The notes under the pieces are model-generated. The model did not search any database and was not told the origin of the DNA. It saw only the letters and a list, made by a program, of their open reading frames with translations. A program made the translations under genes and the position numbers. A DNA stretch of 64,000 bases from CAYRTD01 sp964528675 (GTDB lineage: Bacteria > Bacteroidota > Bacteroidia > Bacteroidales > GCA-2748055): contig CAZGTU010000009.1 in NCBI GenBank assembly GCA_964528675.1, positions 32,584 to 96,583 on the forward strand. The letters are read 5' to 3'. Of this stretch, positions 50,239-58,890 are shown one piece after another (within the stretch, counting starts at the first letter, position 1; the number at the start of each line of letters is the position of its first letter).

Positions 50239-52892
50239 TATTCAGGCTGATATATTTTATCAAAAAATATTTTGTATTTTCTAAAATCCTTGTCTTCCTG
50301 CAGTCTGACATAATTAAACCGGGAAATAAAGAAAACCGAAACTTTAGAGGGATCGACATCTCTGAATACCAGATCAGGCGATTTTTCATAAGTTACAAAA
50401 TATCTTTCAGCCATCTCAAGGTTCTCGAACGCTTTAACAAATACAAATTGTTTATTGTTTATTTCTTCTTCTTGAATATTAAGGTTCAGACGATCGAAAT
50501 TATCCAGGTTGAAATTGATGAGGTTGAATTTCAACTGGTTGAGATCTACAACTTCATCAGTCGCCAGACCAAAGAAGAAAATTCCTGTTGAATCAGCAGT
50601 ATAGATCTCTTCTGCCTTTTCCTGTGTATCGGCAATCTCAAGTTCAGGAGATTCCTGATACAGATGCTCCATCAATGATGCGGCATAATCACTTTCCTCG
50701 GTTCCGGGATATTTATCCATGATACCCTCCAGCTCCTCCGACATTACAGCTTTCCCGCCTATTCTTCCTTTAGAGATGGCAGCAAGCAATTCAAATTTCG
50801 GAATTATCTTATGTCCGGGGAACTCCTTACGGGCATATTCCATGTTTTTTATTACTGTCTGATCATCCTGCTGATTAAATTTATTATAGGTTTCCTCATA
50901 AAAGAGATTCACCCGGTTCTTCTCCTCCAATAATTGTTGGACATATTCCGGATCGGCCAGGATCTTGGCCCTCGGAGATTCACGGAAGTTTCTCAAAATA
51001 AAGTTTTTATAATAATCTCTTCTTTCGGGGTTATTCTGTAAATCATAAATCTCATAAAGATTATAAGCAGCAAGAAGGGCATTTTCCTCATCAGGGAACC
51101 GTTCCACAACGCCTTTAAAGGATTCAATTGCCAGGTCAATGTCTTTCAGTTCATTTCTATAAACAAGTCCCATATTGTAAAGCGCTTCTTCAAGTCTTTT
51201 TTCAGATATCTGCATGGCTGAATCGCTTAATGGAATATCTTTCAGGTAAAATTCCCGGTTCTTATTACTCAATACTTGAGAATTTCCGGCTGATGTACTA
51301 TCGGTATCAGCCATTTCACCTTCTTCGAGTTGTTCAATTTCATCAAAGCTTTCCTTGTTCTTCCTTCTCCAATGATCTTCAAGCTTTCTGGTTCCCCATT
51401 TCATTCTGAATTCAGGCTGGCCTGAACTTTTGGCGTTCATGTTATAAAAATACCATTTCCCTCCCTGTGTATTATTGGTCCCGGAGCGGTTATTATTGCC
51501 CATGGCCATGCCATACTGCCTGTCCAGCATTTCGTCCTGCTCCCTTTTCCTTTCCTCTTCTTCTTCTTTGATTACCTGTTCAATGATACCATCTATTTTT
51601 GCGTATAATTCTTTCTCGGGTAGTTTGGCAAGATGCTGCAGACTGTCCTCCAGCTCGTAAACCGAAGAATGTTCCACCAGATGTGTAAGATTTGTAGCTT
51701 TCCTGGTAAGCATCTCATAGTCACTGTAATCCTGATCTATATTTTGCAGGGAACTATCATAATATGACTGTGAAAGCCCATATTCAGGCATTTCATAATA
51801 AATATCACCCAGTGCTATATAGGATAGTCCTTTTTGATTATAGTTCCCCATGCTCTTAGCCGCACTCAGCTTATAGTTTTCAATTGCCTTTTCCGTTTTA
51901 TTTTCCTTAATAGCGATGTTTCCAAGCGCATAATAAATTTGATCCTGATACTCAATGTTTTTATCATCTTTGAGCATTTTGTTCAATAATGAACGAATCT
52001 CACTTGCCTTCCCCGATCCTGCCTCAAATGAACCGGCCATATTGATCTTGGCATTGAAAGTCATCTCGTAGGGAGGATTCATTTTTATCACCTTGCGGTA
52101 GTTTTTTATAGTTTTATCCGAATTGCCGGTTTCCTGGTATAACTGTGCAAGAATATATCTATAGCGTATTTTATAATGTTTATCTCTGACAAAATTAAGG
52201 GCCCTGGTCAGATGTGGGATAGCCTGTTCATATTCATCCTGCTTTATATGAAAATCGGCATAGGTAGCATAAAGATCTGCCCTGTATTCTTTGGGTAAGT
52301 CTTCCCTGTTATCCAATGCTGAAAGCAATTGTTCAGATTCCCGGTACTCCTCTATCTCATTATAAGCCCTGGCCATCCATATCATGGCTTCAAAACGTGT
52401 TTCTTCTTTGGGAAAATCATTGATCATCTTTCTTAAGGTCTCAATAGCTGTGCGAAATTCATTTTTATAAATGTAGGCCTTCCCCATAAGGATATAATTA
52501 TCATCAATCCATTTATTATATTCCCTTTTATTGTAGAATTCTTTTTGCTTCTCAGTCTGAATTCCCCGTTTGAAGTCAGGTTTGGCAGTAATGGAATGAA
52601 GTGCAATAACCTTTGTGCCCTTTTCCAAAGCCCTGTCCATATCGGGTGCCACCGTCTGGGCAACATCCGGATCGCTGTAATAAAAAACAGGCAATAATTT
52701 GGAATAATCATCCTCAAAGCCTTCCTCGACTTTTTTCACACCCCGGTCAAAACTCTGATATCCATTAAAATAGATGTTATAATGAGAAGTAAGGTTATGA
52801 TAGGCCCTGGTCATCATCGTATTCTTTTCGGTAGAACACGCTGAAATGATAAAAACAAAGATGAATAAGTATTTAACTATTGTATTTTTCAA
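50238..52892 (-). CDS. porW: PorW/SprE-family TPR lipoprotein of type IX secretion
   Basis: An 884-residue lipoprotein. The best start is TTG 52892, giving MKNTIVKYLFIFVFIISAC with the lipobox Cys at residue 19. No in-frame ATG exists upstream before a stop, and the first TTG (52925) adds 11 unneeded residues. Next comes the SprE/PorW signature TRAYHNLTSHYNIYFNGYQS, then many TPR helices (for example YILAQLYQETGNSDKTIKNY, LSYIALGDIYYEMPEYGLSQ). The last 150 residues are beta-rich. In studied species this protein links PorX/sigma signalling to the secretion motor. It is adjacent and coupled to porX. Confidence 0.88.
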   Translation of the reverse strand: MKNTIVKYLFIFVFIISACSTEKNTMMTRAYHNLTSHYNIYFNGYQSFDRGVKKVEEGFEDDYSKLLPVFYYSDPDVAQTVAPDMDRALEKGTKVIALHSITAKPDFKRGIQTEKQKEFYNKREYNKWIDDNYILMGKAYIYKNEFRTAIETLRKMINDFPKEETRFEAMIWMARAYNEIEEYRESEQLLSALDNREDLPKEYRADLYATYADFHIKQDEYEQAIPHLTRALNFVRDKHYKIRYRYILAQLYQETGNSDKTIKNYRKVIKMNPPYEMTFNAKINMAGSFEAGSGKASEIRSLLNKMLKDDKNIEYQDQIYYALGNIAIKENKTEKAIENYKLSAAKSMGNYNQKGLSYIALGDIYYEMPEYGLSQSYYDSSLQNIDQDYSDYEMLTRKATNLTHLVEHSSVYELEDSLQHLAKLPEKELYAKIDGIIEQVIKEEEEERKREQDEMLDRQYGMAMGNNNRSGTNNTQGGKWYFYNMNAKSSGQPEFRMKWGTRKLEDHWRRKNKESFDEIEQLEEGEMADTDSTSAGNSQVLSNKNREFYLKDIPLSDSAMQISEKRLEEALYNMGLVYRNELKDIDLAIESFKGVVERFPDEENALLAAYNLYEIYDLQNNPERRDYYKNFILRNFRESPRAKILADPEYVQQLLEEKNRVNLFYEETYNKFNQQDDQTVIKNMEYARKEFPGHKIIPKFELLAAISKGRIGGKAVMSEELEGIMDKYPGTEESDYAASLMEHLYQESPELEIADTQEKAEEIYTADSTGIFFFGLATDEVVDLNQLKFNLINFNLDNFDRLNLNIQEEEINNKQFVFVKAFENLEMAERYFVTYEKSPDLVFRDVDPSKVSVFFISRFNYVRLQEDKDFRKYKIFFDKIYQPE

Positions 52893-52951
52893 TATCCCCG
52901 ATAATATATTTTGCAAGTATAACAAATAACTCGAAAATTAACAGGATATTT

Positions 52952-53161
52952 TATGAAAGAGGGAATATTTTAGACCATGGACCATGGAGGAGAGAATATA
53001 GACCATNNNNNNNNNNNNNNNNNNNNNNNNNNNNNNNNNNNNNNNNNNNNNNNNNNNNNNNNNNNNNNNNNNNNNNNNNNNNNNNNNNNNNNNNNNNNNN
53101 NNNNNNTATGAAAGAGGGAATATTTTAGACCATGGACCATGGAGGAGAGAATATAGACCAT
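52952..53161. other. Spurious assembly gap in a repeat array
   Basis: Positions 53007-53106 are N. The 55 bases before (52952-53006) and after (53107-53161) are identical and consist partly of GGTCYAT words. As at the first gap, this is a contig overlap of 55 bp left unmerged. Collapsing it removes 155 bp. Confidence 0.9.
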
Positions 53162-53243
53162 AGACCATAGACCATGGAGGAGAGAATATAGACCATGGAC
53201 CATGGACCATGGAAGGAGGGAAGATCGACCATGGACCATATCT
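52973..53243. repeat. GGTCYAT heptamer array (gaccat orientation) upstream of porW
   Basis: After removal of the false gap this is about 12 heptamers in blocks separated by the purine spacers GGAGGAGAGAATATA and GGAAGGAGGGAAGATC, so a higher-order unit of about 28 bp repeats two to three times. The array is followed by a short GCCCGC...GGCGGG hairpin (about 53244-53276). The 649-bp gap between porW and the NifU-like gene holds no gene. Confidence 0.88.
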
Positions 53244-53388
53244 GCCCGCTGAACATTAGCCAGTGCATGAGTAGGCGGGAACCATGGACCATGGAGGCTG
53301 TGTTTCACTCTAATGATGATTTTTTATATGATAACATATCCAGATTTCCGGGATCTCTCCAAAATCCTTCAAGCATTAATCTTACCCA

Positions 53389-53540
53389 CTATGGTCCATG
53401 GTCTATGGTCCATGGTCTATATTCCCTCTCCCATGGTCCCCGCCTGCCATTGCGCTAGCCTTCGCGTCGGCGGGCAAGCATCGTCCATGGTCTATTTTCC
53501 CTCTTCCCATGGTCTATGGTCCATCGTCCATGGTCTATCT
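53389..53540. repeat. GGTCYAT heptamer arrays (atggtc orientation) flanking a GC-rich hairpin
   Basis: Two arrays (53389-53438 and 53481-53540) enclose a hairpin with CCCGCC (53439-53444) and GGCGGG (53469-53474) arms. The second array ends 1 bp before the stop codon of the NifU-like gene. The orientation is opposite to the array at 52973-53243, forming an inverted pair. Confidence 0.88.
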
Positions 53541-53541
53541 A

Positions 53542-53790
53542 TCACATATTCACCGCAACCACTCCCTTAACCTCCGGGAGCTCTTTACGTATAGCTTCCT
53601 CCACACCTGCCCTCAGGGTATGTAAGCTAAATGGACAACCATCACAGGCACCGGTCATCTCTACCTTTACAACCAGATCTTCTGTAACCTCAACCAGCTC
53701 TATATCACCTCCATCAGCCTGAAGATAAGGCCTGACCTTATCCAGTGCTTTTTTAATTTTGTTTTCCTGTTCTTTTGTCACGTTGTCCAT
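53542..53790 (-). CDS. NifU C-terminal-domain Fe-S scaffold protein
   Basis: An 82-residue protein from ATG 53790 (MDNVTKEQENKIKKALDKVR). It is a single NfuA/NifU C-terminal domain. LQADGGDIELVEV and the CxxC Fe-S site in GACDGCPFSLHTLRAGVE are diagnostic. It carries and donates Fe-S clusters. It starts 7 bp after the apbC stop, so the pair works together in cluster delivery. An upstream extension in frame overlaps apbC and has no family match. Confidence 0.93.
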   Translation of the reverse strand: MDNVTKEQENKIKKALDKVRPYLQADGGDIELVEVTEDLVVKVEMTGACDGCPFSLHTLRAGVEEAIRKELPEVKGVVAVNM

Positions 53791-53797
53791 AATCTGG

Positions 53798-54892
53798 TTA
53801 GTGATTAATTTGAACCCTTTTTGTCGGTTCCTTTTCCTTATTTCTTTTATCCACTGCGGCAATTAGATTCACAGCCAGGTCATCAAATGCTTTGGAAGCC
53901 GGATTCTGTTCATCGAGTACTGAAGGACGTCCTTCATCCCCATCTTCCCGTATACTCTGAACAAGAGGTATTTGACCAAGAAGATTCACCTGCATTTCAT
54001 AGGCAAGTTTTTTCACCCCTTCTTTTCCGAATATATAATATTTATTATCTGGCAATTCGGCAGGAGTGAACCATGACATATTTTCAATAAGCCCGAGTAC
54101 GGGTACATTAATCTTTTCTCCCGTGAACATTGCTATTCCTTTCACTGCATCGGCAAGAGCCACCTGTTGCGGAGTTGAAACAATCACAGCTCCGGTTACC
54201 GCAGTTTCCTGAACCATAGTGAGATGCACATCTCCGGTACCCGGAGGAAGGTCAATGAATAAATAATCGAGTTCACCCCAGTCCGACTGGCTGATTAATT
54301 GTTTCAGTGCATTGGTTGCCATCGGGCCCCGCCATACCAATGCATCTTCAGGCCTGACGAAAAAACCAATGGAAACTACTTTCACTCCGTGTTTTTCTAT
54401 AGGAATTATAATTTCTTTTTGGCCTTCAGTCCTTACCTGCGGTCTCTGACCTTCGAGTCCGAACATAATAGGAGTGGAAGGACCATAAACATCAGCATCG
54501 ATCAAACCTACCGAAGCTCCGGTCTTGGCCATTGCAACTGCCAAATTTACCGCTACAGTCGATTTTCCTACGCCTCCTTTACCTGAAGCAACGGCAATGA
54601 TGTTCTTTACCTTTCCAAGAGGATCATCGGGCTTGTAATCGACCTGCGGAGGTGAAAAAACAGATGCTGAAACTTCTGCATCCTCATACTCATTCTTAAT
54701 GACAGCTTCAGCAGTTTTCAACAAAGAAGCTGCGAAAGGATCTTTAGTCTTTTGTGTCTTGAGGAGAAAGCTGACTTTATTACCTGAAACCTCAAGATTT
54801 TCAATCATTCCAAGCTCAACAATGCTTTGCCTTTTCTCAGGATGCTTGATTTCACTCAGTATTTGAAGTACTTTATCTTTATTTATTGACAT
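53798..54892 (-). CDS. apbC: Mrp/ApbC-family Fe-S cluster carrier ATPase
   Basis: A 364-residue protein. An N-terminal MIP18-like domain (about 1-90) is followed by the Mrp/NBP35 P-loop ATPase, with VASGKGGVGKSTVAVNLA (Walker A with the signature second Lys), DADVYGPSTPIMFG, FIDLPPGTGDVHLT and VSTPQQVALADAVKG. The usual C-terminal CxxC is not obvious in LIENMSWFTPAELPDNKYY, where other members have Cys residues. The family includes CxxC-lacking forms. It loads Fe-S clusters onto target proteins. Confidence 0.93.
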   Translation of the reverse strand: MSINKDKVLQILSEIKHPEKRQSIVELGMIENLEVSGNKVSFLLKTQKTKDPFAASLLKTAEAVIKNEYEDAEVSASVFSPPQVDYKPDDPLGKVKNIIAVASGKGGVGKSTVAVNLAVAMAKTGASVGLIDADVYGPSTPIMFGLEGQRPQVRTEGQKEIIIPIEKHGVKVVSIGFFVRPEDALVWRGPMATNALKQLISQSDWGELDYLFIDLPPGTGDVHLTMVQETAVTGAVIVSTPQQVALADAVKGIAMFTGEKINVPVLGLIENMSWFTPAELPDNKYYIFGKEGVKKLAYEMQVNLLGQIPLVQSIREDGDEGRPSVLDEQNPASKAFDDLAVNLIAAVDKRNKEKEPTKRVQINH

Positions 54893-54933
54893 AATTAATG
54901 CGTTTAACGCACAAAATTAATAAATATTTTTAA

Positions 54934-55266
54934 TTAGATTAATTCTTGATTAGGATTCCAGAAATGTTTTTCAAAATCAATAATTTGATCGTCTTCCACT
55001 TTTACACCTTCACTACGGAGAAGTTCTTCCATCGTATTTATGCCCGGGAAATGATGTTTGCCGGTTAACAATCCATTCCTGTTAACCACCCGGTGGGCAG
55101 GTATATACATATCGAAATGGTGGCAATTATTCAACGCCCATCCCACCATACGGGACGCACCGGGTGACCCGAGATAGGCAGCAATAGCTCCATAACTGGT
55201 CACTCTACCTTGCGGGATCATCCTGGTGACCTCATAAACCTTTGTGAAAAAACCGTCATCAGTCAT
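54934..55266 (-). CDS. Alkyltransferase-like (ATL) DNA-binding protein
   Basis: A 110-residue protein from ATG 55266, overlapping trmB by 8 bp. An ATG five codons earlier is also possible. It has the MGMT C-terminal DNA-binding fold (VYEVTRMIPQGRVTSYGAIA, LGSPGASRMVGWALNNC). The catalytic Cys of the methyltransferase (PCHRV) is replaced by Ala in IPAHRVVNRNG, as in ATL proteins. These bind alkylated guanine and hand the lesion to nucleotide excision repair. Confidence 0.92.
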   Translation of the reverse strand: MTDDGFFTKVYEVTRMIPQGRVTSYGAIAAYLGSPGASRMVGWALNNCHHFDMYIPAHRVVNRNGLLTGKHHFPGINTMEELLRSEGVKVEDDQIIDFEKHFWNPNQELI

Positions 55267-55963
55267 CTTCAGGAAACTCAATGATTTCTTTTTCTCCCGG
55301 TAAACGAAATTTTATATAATTGATGCTTTTTCCTTCAGCTAGATATTGTTTCTCATAAAAGGTCTTTATCTCAAGGATATCATCATTAAAATCCGATTCG
55401 TAGAGGTTGGAAGTGGCAAACAGAATTTCAAGTTGATTGTAATTCACCAGCCTCAAGGTATAATCATATAAAATATCATTATCGGTTTTCAGATGAATAA
55501 TTCCATCAGCTTTAACAAAATAGCGATATTCATTTAAAAATCTCGATCCGGTCAGGCGTTTTTTCTTACGGCGTTTTTTTTCCTGGGGATCCGGAAATGT
55601 AAGCCATATCTCGGAAACTTCATCTCTTGCAAAAAAAGATCGTATCAATTCAATCCTTGTCCGTAGAAAGGCTGCATTCCGGATATCTTCCTCATTCATG
55701 GTCTTTGCACCCCTCCAGATCCTTGCCCCCTTGATATCAACACCAATGAAGTTTTTGTTATTATATTTTCTGGCCAGTCCAAGGGTGTATTCTCCTTTTC
55801 CACAGCCTAATTCAAGTACAATTGGATTGTTGTTGCCAAATACTTCGGCAGACCATTTCCCTTTGAGAGGATGGTTCTTCTGAAAAACTTCATCAAATGC
55901 GGGTTGAAAAACGCGGTCTAATTCTTTCAATTCACTGAACTTTGCCAGCTTATTCTTGCTCAC
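55259..55963 (-). CDS. trmB: tRNA (guanine-N7-)-methyltransferase
   Basis: A 234-residue class I SAM methyltransferase. The SAM-binding motif is VLELGCGKGEYTLGLARKY, followed by FIGVDIKGARIWRGAKTMNE and EIWLTFPDPQEKKRRKKKRL, the classic TrmB PDPxxKxxHxKRR variant. It makes m7G46 in tRNA. It ends 8 bp after the start of the ATL gene and begins 8 bp after the gldH stop. Confidence 0.96.
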   Translation of the reverse strand: MSKNKLAKFSELKELDRVFQPAFDEVFQKNHPLKGKWSAEVFGNNNPIVLELGCGKGEYTLGLARKYNNKNFIGVDIKGARIWRGAKTMNEEDIRNAAFLRTRIELIRSFFARDEVSEIWLTFPDPQEKKRRKKKRLTGSRFLNEYRYFVKADGIIHLKTDNDILYDYTLRLVNYNQLEILFATSNLYESDFNDDILEIKTFYEKQYLAEGKSINYIKFRLPGEKEIIEFPEDD

Positions 55964-55971
55964 AACTATCT

Positions 55972-56448
55972 CTAATTTAGCCTTTTAAAATATTCTATCC
56001 TTAGTCCCACATCGGTTACGGGAACTTCTTCCATTCTCATCCCCTGTTCCAGAATAAACCTGTATTTACCGGGAAAGGCGAAACGCACATTTTCCCTGAT
56101 TTGTTTTCTTGCAAATTTTATATCTCCAAATCCGCTCCCCAACCATCTCCCCCTGGCATCAGCAATGGGAATATCGATGGTATCATGAGCTTCCGTTTCA
56201 TTGGGGCCCTCTATGGTAAGAAATACATAAAGATTTCTTTTGGGATATTCTTTTGTATGCCTGACATTTATAAAGATATTGTAAAACTCATCAGGGTTTT
56301 CCATATCGACTTCAAAAATCATTTCTTCATCCCATGCCCAGTTGTTATCTCCCGTTTCTTTAAATTGATCATAAACCATATTGGGATCACATGAAAGAAT
56401 TGTGATACTTACAAAAAAAAGTAATAAATAGATATGCCTATTTTTCAT
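55972..56448 (-). CDS. gldH: Gliding-motility lipoprotein GldH
   Basis: A 158-residue lipoprotein. The signal ends in lipobox ILSC (Cys20). The mature part matches the GldH family: VYDQFKETGDNNWAWDEEMI near the start, YNIFINVRHTKEYPKRNLYV and the later RGRWLGSGFGDIKFARKQI. GldH is needed for gliding in flavobacteria but occurs widely in non-gliding Bacteroidota. Its start overlaps the ricT end by 11 bp, a conserved neighbourhood. Confidence 0.94.
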   Translation of the reverse strand: MKNRHIYLLLFFVSITILSCDPNMVYDQFKETGDNNWAWDEEMIFEVDMENPDEFYNIFINVRHTKEYPKRNLYVFLTIEGPNETEAHDTIDIPIADARGRWLGSGFGDIKFARKQIRENVRFAFPGKYRFILEQGMRMEEVPVTDVGLRIEYFKRLN

Positions 56449-57604
56449 TTCTGGGTGGTTTTTTCTTTTTCTGCTTTTTTCTGCTTTTCTTCTTTTTTAA
56501 CCTTCTCTTATCTTCAAAACGGGTGAGGCTGTCCTGACCGATTACATCACTATAATCGTCCTCCTGATTATCGGCAATTTCCTCGAAATCGATCAGATTC
56601 TCAGGGATTACATTCTTCTTATTAAGCTTAATTATTTCTTTAACCCTTTCAACAGATACCGGAATAAGATTGGTAGCTGAACCTTTATCAAAAGAATACC
56701 AGAAAATTCCGCGGTAAATATCCGTTTTCTGAAAATAAGCTTCTCCCTGTTTGGTTTTCAGAATAATATTTCTGTCGGGAAAATCCTTCTGTGCATCCAC
56801 GTAGGAAGTTACCTCATAATTAAGGCAACATTTCAGTTTCCCGCATTGTCCTGCAAGTTTCTGAGGATTAAGCGACACTTCCTGGTAACGTGCAGCAGCG
56901 GTGGTAACCGAAACAAAATTCGTTATCCAGGTTGCGCAACATAATTCCCGCCCGCAGGATCCGATTCCCCCGATACGACCTGCTTCCTGGCGTGCACCGA
57001 TCTGTTTCATCTCGATACGGACGCGAAAAGCTTCAGCCAGATCCTTGATCAGTTGCCGAAAGTCTACACGTTCATCGGCGATATAATAAAAGATGGCTTT
57101 GGTTTTATCCCCCTGGTATTCCACATCCCCAATTTTCATATCAAGCTTTAAACGATCGGCAAAAGTCCTCGACCTGATCATGGTTTCATGTTCCTTTTTA
57201 ATTGCCTCTTTCCATTTATCCAGATCAGCTTCTTTCGCCTTCCGATATACCTTTCTAATGTCTTCAGAATCGGGATGTATGCCGTATTTATAGAGTTGTT
57301 TGAGAACGAGATTCCCGGTAAGCGTTATAACGCCAATATCATGCCCCGGGGAGGCCTCAACCGCTACTATGTCTCCGCGATTGAGTCGCAATTGATTGAC
57401 ATTCCTGTAAAATCCTTTTCTTGTATTTTTAAACCTGATTTCAACAATGTCTGTTTCTTTCCCTGTTTCGGGCAGACCTCTCAACCAGTTGTAATCATCA
57501 AGCTTACTGCATTTGCTGAAATACGATATTATCCTGTCAGAGTTTTCATTCGGATTTTCTCTGCAATCATTCTCACAACAACCTCTGTGAATCAGTTCGT
57601 CCAT
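56438..57604 (-). CDS. ricT: PSP1/RicT-family protein
   Basis: A 388-residue protein containing a PSP1 C-terminal domain (YaaT/RicT). Key segments are GDIVAVEASPGHDIGVITLT, RIGGIGSCGRELCCATWITN and LAGQCGKLKCCLNYEVTSY. These carry the conserved Cys residues of the family. The N-terminus also has CCENDCRENPN, and the C-terminus is very basic (KKKSRKKQKKKKPPR). RicT is part of the Y-complex affecting RNase Y in Bacillus. Its function in Bacteroidota is not established. Confidence 0.93.
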   Translation of the reverse strand: MDELIHRGCCENDCRENPNENSDRIISYFSKCSKLDDYNWLRGLPETGKETDIVEIRFKNTRKGFYRNVNQLRLNRGDIVAVEASPGHDIGVITLTGNLVLKQLYKYGIHPDSEDIRKVYRKAKEADLDKWKEAIKKEHETMIRSRTFADRLKLDMKIGDVEYQGDKTKAIFYYIADERVDFRQLIKDLAEAFRVRIEMKQIGARQEAGRIGGIGSCGRELCCATWITNFVSVTTAAARYQEVSLNPQKLAGQCGKLKCCLNYEVTSYVDAQKDFPDRNIILKTKQGEAYFQKTDIYRGIFWYSFDKGSATNLIPVSVERVKEIIKLNKKNVIPENLIDFEEIADNQEDDYSDVIGQDSLTRFEDKRRLKKKKSRKKQKKKKPPRNEK

Positions 57605-57650
57605 AGTCTTATTCTTCCTGATAAATCAAAAACAAAGTTATTTAAAAAAA

Positions 57651-58769
57651 TCACATATGCAGATATCTGACCATTTTAAGGCTCATGTCCAGCAAAACAA
57701 TTCTGGCATAACCATAGGCTGAAATATGATTATAAGCATCATTTAATTCCCTGTAGATATGTGCAACATTGTCAGCATTTACAAAACGTGAAAACTTTAT
57801 CGAAAATTCATCTTCATATCCTGCCATATGAGTAATTTCTGTTTTGCCGATATTGACCATAAAGTTTTCCCGTATTAACCGAAGTGCATTGATCAGAAAC
57901 AATTTTTGCCTCTCCCTGCTCAATCCTGCCATATCATCAACCCATTCAATAATGCTTACCACCTCTTTTTTGTATGCCAGTCGCATCAGGTTGACAAAAC
58001 GCTCAAAATTATTCTTGTTTTGTTCATCGGCCTGAATGGATGTCATAGCAAGATTGAAATTCCCATTCGAAAGCCTTACAGCATTTTCAATAATTTCATC
58101 GGAAGCCTCTGTTTTTTGTCTGAGAGCAGCAATAATATCCTCACTTTTGATCTTTGGAATACGCATGATCTGTGTCCGGCTTCTGATAGTAGGAAGAATA
58201 TCATCAGGACTTTCTGAAACAAGAATGAAAACGGTTTGCCGTGGTGGCTCCTCAATCATTTTCAAAAGTTTGTTTGCTGAGTAATCATTCATTTTTTCCG
58301 GCATCCACATGACCAGGATCTTGTAATCCGATTCAAAAGATTTCAGCCCAAGTTTTCTGATAATTGCAGAACTTTGCTTTGTTCCGATAATCCCCTGCTT
58401 ATTTTCGAGGCCTATCTTTTCGTACCAGTTATATTGATTTAAAAAAGGATTTTCAAGTAAGGCAGAACGCCATGTTTCCATTAATTCATCCACTCCGGGA
58501 TCCTTGTCTGCAGCAGAGGTGGGAAATGAAAAATGAAGATCGGGATGAGCCAGCTTGTCATATTTTTTACAGGAAGGGCACTCACCACAAGCATCTTTTT
58601 CCTGGCGGTTTGTACATGAAAGATACCTTGCAAAGGCAATGGCCAGTGCCAGCTTACCGCAACCCTCAGGTCCGTGCATCAACAAAGCATGACTGACCCT
58701 CTCATCTTTTACCGACCTTATGAGTCTGTTCTTAAGTTCATCCTGTCCGGGAATTTCCCTGAAATACAT
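57651..58769 (-). CDS. holB: DNA polymerase III subunit delta prime
   Basis: A 372-residue clamp-loader AAA+ protein. The Walker-A-like segment is MHGPEGCGKLALAIAFARYL, the zinc-binding module has CTNRQEKDACGECPSCKKY (four Cys), and the sensor region includes FILVSESPDDILPTIRSRTQ. The C-terminal domain is all-helical. It acts in the replisome clamp loader. It is divergent from pgk, with a -7 box at 58810-58817 on its strand. Confidence 0.93.
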   Translation of the reverse strand: MYFREIPGQDELKNRLIRSVKDERVSHALLMHGPEGCGKLALAIAFARYLSCTNRQEKDACGECPSCKKYDKLAHPDLHFSFPTSAADKDPGVDELMETWRSALLENPFLNQYNWYEKIGLENKQGIIGTKQSSAIIRKLGLKSFESDYKILVMWMPEKMNDYSANKLLKMIEEPPRQTVFILVSESPDDILPTIRSRTQIMRIPKIKSEDIIAALRQKTEASDEIIENAVRLSNGNFNLAMTSIQADEQNKNNFERFVNLMRLAYKKEVVSIIEWVDDMAGLSRERQKLFLINALRLIRENFMVNIGKTEITHMAGYEDEFSIKFSRFVNADNVAHIYRELNDAYNHISAYGYARIVLLDMSLKMVRYLHM

Positions 58770-58809
58770 TCTTCCTTTTCCTTAAATTTTACTATTTGCT
58801 AACATGGAA

Positions 58810-58843
58810 CAAAGGTAATATAAAATAACTTTTTTTACCTTTG
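58810..58843. promoter_or_regulatory. Back-to-back promoter elements of holB and pgk
   Basis: TACCTTTG occurs at 58836-58843 on the plus strand (toward pgk) and exactly as its reverse complement CAAAGGTA at 58810-58817 (toward holB). Both match TAnnTTTG. The boxes are separated by 18 bp. Clear TTTG -33 elements are not seen at standard distance on either side. Confidence 0.6.
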
Positions 58844-58890
58844 AATGAATTTTTCCAAAAGTTAATATTTTGTAATTAAATTTTAAAGAT

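Noticed and set aside
53195..53625. Proteins rich in MVHGPWS repeats read through the arrays
   Set aside because: They arise because a 7-bp word is open in every frame on one strand; they lack normal starts and composition.
54934..55266. Active O6-methylguanine methyltransferase
   Set aside because: The acceptor Cys in PCHRV is Ala (PAHRV), so it is an alkyltransferase-like protein.
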